From Gammaproteobacteria bacterium (GTDB lineage: Bacteria > Pseudomonadota > Gammaproteobacteria > GCA-001735895), in assembly GCA_003645435.1 (NCBI GenBank), contig QNFD01000207.1, positions 1 through 5,496 on the forward strand: DNA of 5,496 bases, read 5' to 3'. The first letter of the stretch is position 1. Every line of letters begins with the position of its first letter. The translations under genes were made by a program, and so were the position numbers. This document shows positions 4,006-5,496 of the stretch, in pieces. The notes under the pieces were generated by a model. That model was not told where the DNA came from. It saw only the letters and a program-made list of their open reading frames with translations, and ran no database searches.

Positions 4006-5496
4006 ATGAATAATTTTGACGAGTGGTCCCAGATAATATCAACATATCTGAAATCGGAAGCCGATTTGCTCACTACCGTGGCAAAGCACGACATCGATCT
4101 TGATGCTCCCCGGGAAGCTTTCATCCGCGAAGTGCTAGAACTATTTTTGCCCAGCAGTTACGCAATAGGTTCGGGCCTGGTGGTCGATTCCAGGGGTCAG
4201 AGCTCAAGAAAAATGGACCTGGTCATTTATCGCCGTGATTTCCCACTCCTCAACCTGCCCGGCGGCAGTGACAGATTTCTATATGAAAGCGTTTTGGCGA
4301 CCATAGAGGTACGCCCAAAACTGGTTCGCAAAACATTGTTCGACGCCCTCGACGCCTGCGCCTCCCTGTCTGAACTAGACCCGGCTATCAGCGAAGCGGC
4401 TCTGGCTAACCTGGCGGAGAAAAATGACCTGGTTCGCAACGCCAAAGGTGAATATGTTCATGAGGATCCCTTGCTAACAGCAAGGTTTAACCTGGTGGGT
4501 CGCCCGCCATCATTTATTTATGGATTTAACGGCTTCAAAACCAGCTTTAGTCAACTGGCTGAAAATATCGAGTTATGGATTAAAGAGAGGCGAAAGGCCA
4601 ACCTGAATATTGAATTGAAGTCTTTCCCGGCGGTGATCGCCACGCAGGGCTGCTTTGGTTGCCGCAACGCCGCTCCCTTATCGGCCAAAAAAAACCACCT
4701 GTTTGGTATCGGCACCGATGCCGCACCTATCAGGCTAATCGTTTTAAACCTGCTGTATGCTTTAAACAGGCGTCTGCGGGTCACCACCGATGGTTATGGC
4801 CTGAGACCGGGTCTCGACGCCTATTTAATGCAGATAAAACCGCCTAATATCCAGTACACAACCGGCAGGGCGACCAATGCAGTCATCAGAACCGGGGCTG
4901 TCGCAGCCGAGGCTATCGATAACAGTGTTGATCATGAACCAGCCGACACCATTGCCGTCGACGAACCTGTCGAAACTACCCCGGTCGCCGAACCCGTTAG
5001 CGACGCCGTCGAACCTGACCCCGTCGAGGATGTTGTTGAAGAACCTATCGGTGAAGCTGTTTTCGAATCGATTCCAACGCCAGTCACTGTAAAAGCAGAA
5101 GCGATCGAGACCACAGCCGTCAAAGCCGTTGCCAAAAAAGAGTCATTCGATCCTTTTGCCGAATTAGAAACAGACGCTTCGAACATTGATTCGGAGTTTA
5201 TCCAGACTGCCACCGGAGAAGACTTCGCCGATCCTTTAATCGATGCGGACATGGTCGATGCTGCGGCCGAGGTTAAGCCCGTTGAAATTGTCGATCCCGA
5301 AGAAGCTCCAGATCCTTTTGCGGAGATGGAACTAGTCGACCCATCGAGTAAAGCGGACGATAGCGATGAGGAAGATTTTACCGAAACGGTCAATTTGATG
5401 GAAACTGATGTAAACACTGGAGATGAATTTGCTGAAACCGCGGATATGAAAAAAAATGGGGCAGATGATGACTCTAACTTCAAAACACCTACCTCG
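4006..5496 (+). CDS. DUF6602-type (PD-(D/E)XK-like) protein with long acidic tail (partial, C-terminus off right edge)
   Basis: An open frame of 497 codons with no stop before the edge. Residues about 30-300 form a folded domain that I recognise as DUF6602-like. It has a helix PREAFIREVLELFLP (35-49), a glycine turn IGSGLVVDSRGQSS (54-67), the strand DLVIY with D71, and the strand ESVLATIEVRPKL (94-106) with E101. This helix-D-ExK layout is that of PD-(D/E)XK nuclease-fold proteins, but the usual lysine is R103; K105 might substitute. A conserved-looking C-terminal section (about 238-275) follows. From about 301 the chain is disordered and acidic: 58 D/E against 9 K and no R in 197 residues, with repeated DPFAE. 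No signal peptide or membrane segment is seen, so it is probably cytoplasmic. ATG 4006 is the first start after an in-frame TGA at 3979; its Shine-Dalgarno is poor. Function is unknown, and a further domain may follow the tail. Confidence 0.85.
   Translation, partial: MNNFDEWSQIISTYLKSEADLLTTVAKHDIDLDAPREAFIREVLELFLPSSYAIGSGLVVDSRGQSSRKMDLVIYRRDFPLLNLPGGSDRFLYESVLATIEVRPKLVRKTLFDALDACASLSELDPAISEAALANLAEKNDLVRNAKGEYVHEDPLLTARFNLVGRPPSFIYGFNGFKTSFSQLAENIELWIKERRKANLNIELKSFPAVIATQGCFGCRNAAPLSAKKNHLFGIGTDAAPIRLIVLNLLYALNRRLRVTTDGYGLRPGLDAYLMQIKPPNIQYTTGRATNAVIRTGAVAAEAIDNSVDHEPADTIAVDEPVETTPVAEPVSDAVEPDPVEDVVEEPIGEAVFESIPTPVTVKAEAIETTAVKAVAKKESFDPFAELETDASNIDSEFIQTATGEDFADPLIDADMVDAAAEVKPVEIVDPEEAPDPFAEMELVDPSSKADDSDEEDFTETVNLMETDVNTGDEFAETADMKKNGADDDSNFKTPTS
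4689..4722 (+). promoter_or_regulatory. Candidate -1 ribosomal frameshift signal (A AAA AAC plus hairpin)
   Basis: A run of eight A (4687-4694) is read as AAA AAA AAC at K228-K229-N230. It therefore contains the slippery heptamer A AAA AAC (4689-4695) in the correct register. After a 9-nt spacer, GGTATCGG (4705-4712) can pair with CCGATGCC (4715-4722): 8 bp including one G-T pair, in practice 7 bp with a 4-nt loop. A -1 shift would add 50 residues and stop at TAA 4845-4847, giving a 280-residue product that lacks the acidic tail and instead ends in a basic segment. In bacteria A AAA AAC slips less well than A AAA AAG. A chance occurrence is possible. Confidence 0.3.
4906..5496 (+). other. Region encoding the acidic, low-complexity tail
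   Basis: Residues 301-497 of the DUF6602-type protein are 29% Asp/Glu and rich in Pro, Val, Ala and Thr. The early section (309-350) is built on repeated EPV/DPV/EPI units. Later sections carry DPFAE-type motifs and short acidic clusters (450-457, 487-489). Such tails usually act as flexible linkers, interaction arms or nucleic-acid mimics. The reverse strand is open over much of this stretch, which is a by-product of the codon pattern. Confidence 0.8.
5149..5331 (+). repeat. Repeated DPFAE coding motif
   Basis: GATCCTTTTGC occurs identically at 5149-5159 and 5311-5321, encoding DPFAELE (382-388) and DPFAEME (436-442). A related GATCCTTTA at 5230-5238 encodes DPLID (409-413) after DFA. The copies are 162 and 81 nt apart, multiples of an 81-nt (27-codon) spacing. 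This suggests either a decayed tandem repeat or spaced binding motifs in the tail. Confidence 0.5.

Noticed and set aside
4651..4665. CxxC (C216-F-G-C219) as a metal-binding site in the DUF6602-type protein
   Set aside because: There is only one pair and no second Cys/His pair nearby to complete a zinc site. It is not enough to call.
4932..5483. Long open minus-strand frame (183 codons) rich in Ser, Thr and Val
   Set aside because: It is antisense to the acidic tail. The GAx, GTx and GCx codons of that low-complexity stretch leave few stops on the reverse strand. There is no domain and no promoter, and the sense frame is continuous with a recognisable protein.

Overview
The window looks like an ordinary chromosomal segment of a proteobacterium, most likely a gammaproteobacterium. 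This rests on roughly balanced base composition, an AttEFG/LolD-style ABC cassette and an LldD-like enzyme. No rRNA, tRNA, CRISPR array, insertion sequence or phage gene is visible. The taxonomic call is an inference from protein resemblance only.

Left part (1-2497, minus strand): a two-gene ABC transporter unit. A 219-residue LolD/MacB-class ATPase comes first. After a 1-nt gap follows a large FtsX-like permease that is cut by the left edge, with 612 codons present. The layout resembles the gammaproteobacterial cassettes in which a lipocalin-like (AttH/CrtC-type) gene follows the permease; that gene would lie outside the window.

Middle (2498-3756): a 110-bp divergent intergenic region separates the transporter from a plus-strand FMN-dependent alpha-hydroxy-acid dehydrogenase of the LldD/glycolate oxidase family. 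All the catalytic residues I looked for are present.

Right part (3757-5496, plus strand): a 249-bp intergenic region carries an extended -10 promoter, a 10-bp-spaced direct repeat over the -35 position, and an unusual leader. The leader has the only strong Shine-Dalgarno in the window, placed before an ATG-TAG start-stop, with a stem-loop around it. Then comes a gene, open at the right edge, for a DUF6602-type protein with a PD-(D/E)XK-like core (497 codons present). It ends in a long acidic, low-complexity tail with repeated DPFAE motifs. Inside this gene an A AAA AAC heptamer sits in register 9 nt before an 8-bp hairpin, the arrangement expected of a -1 frameshift site.

The three transcription units show no obvious functional link. 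The least explained part is the leader plus DUF6602/acidic-tail gene on the right. The transporter and dehydrogenase look conventional.
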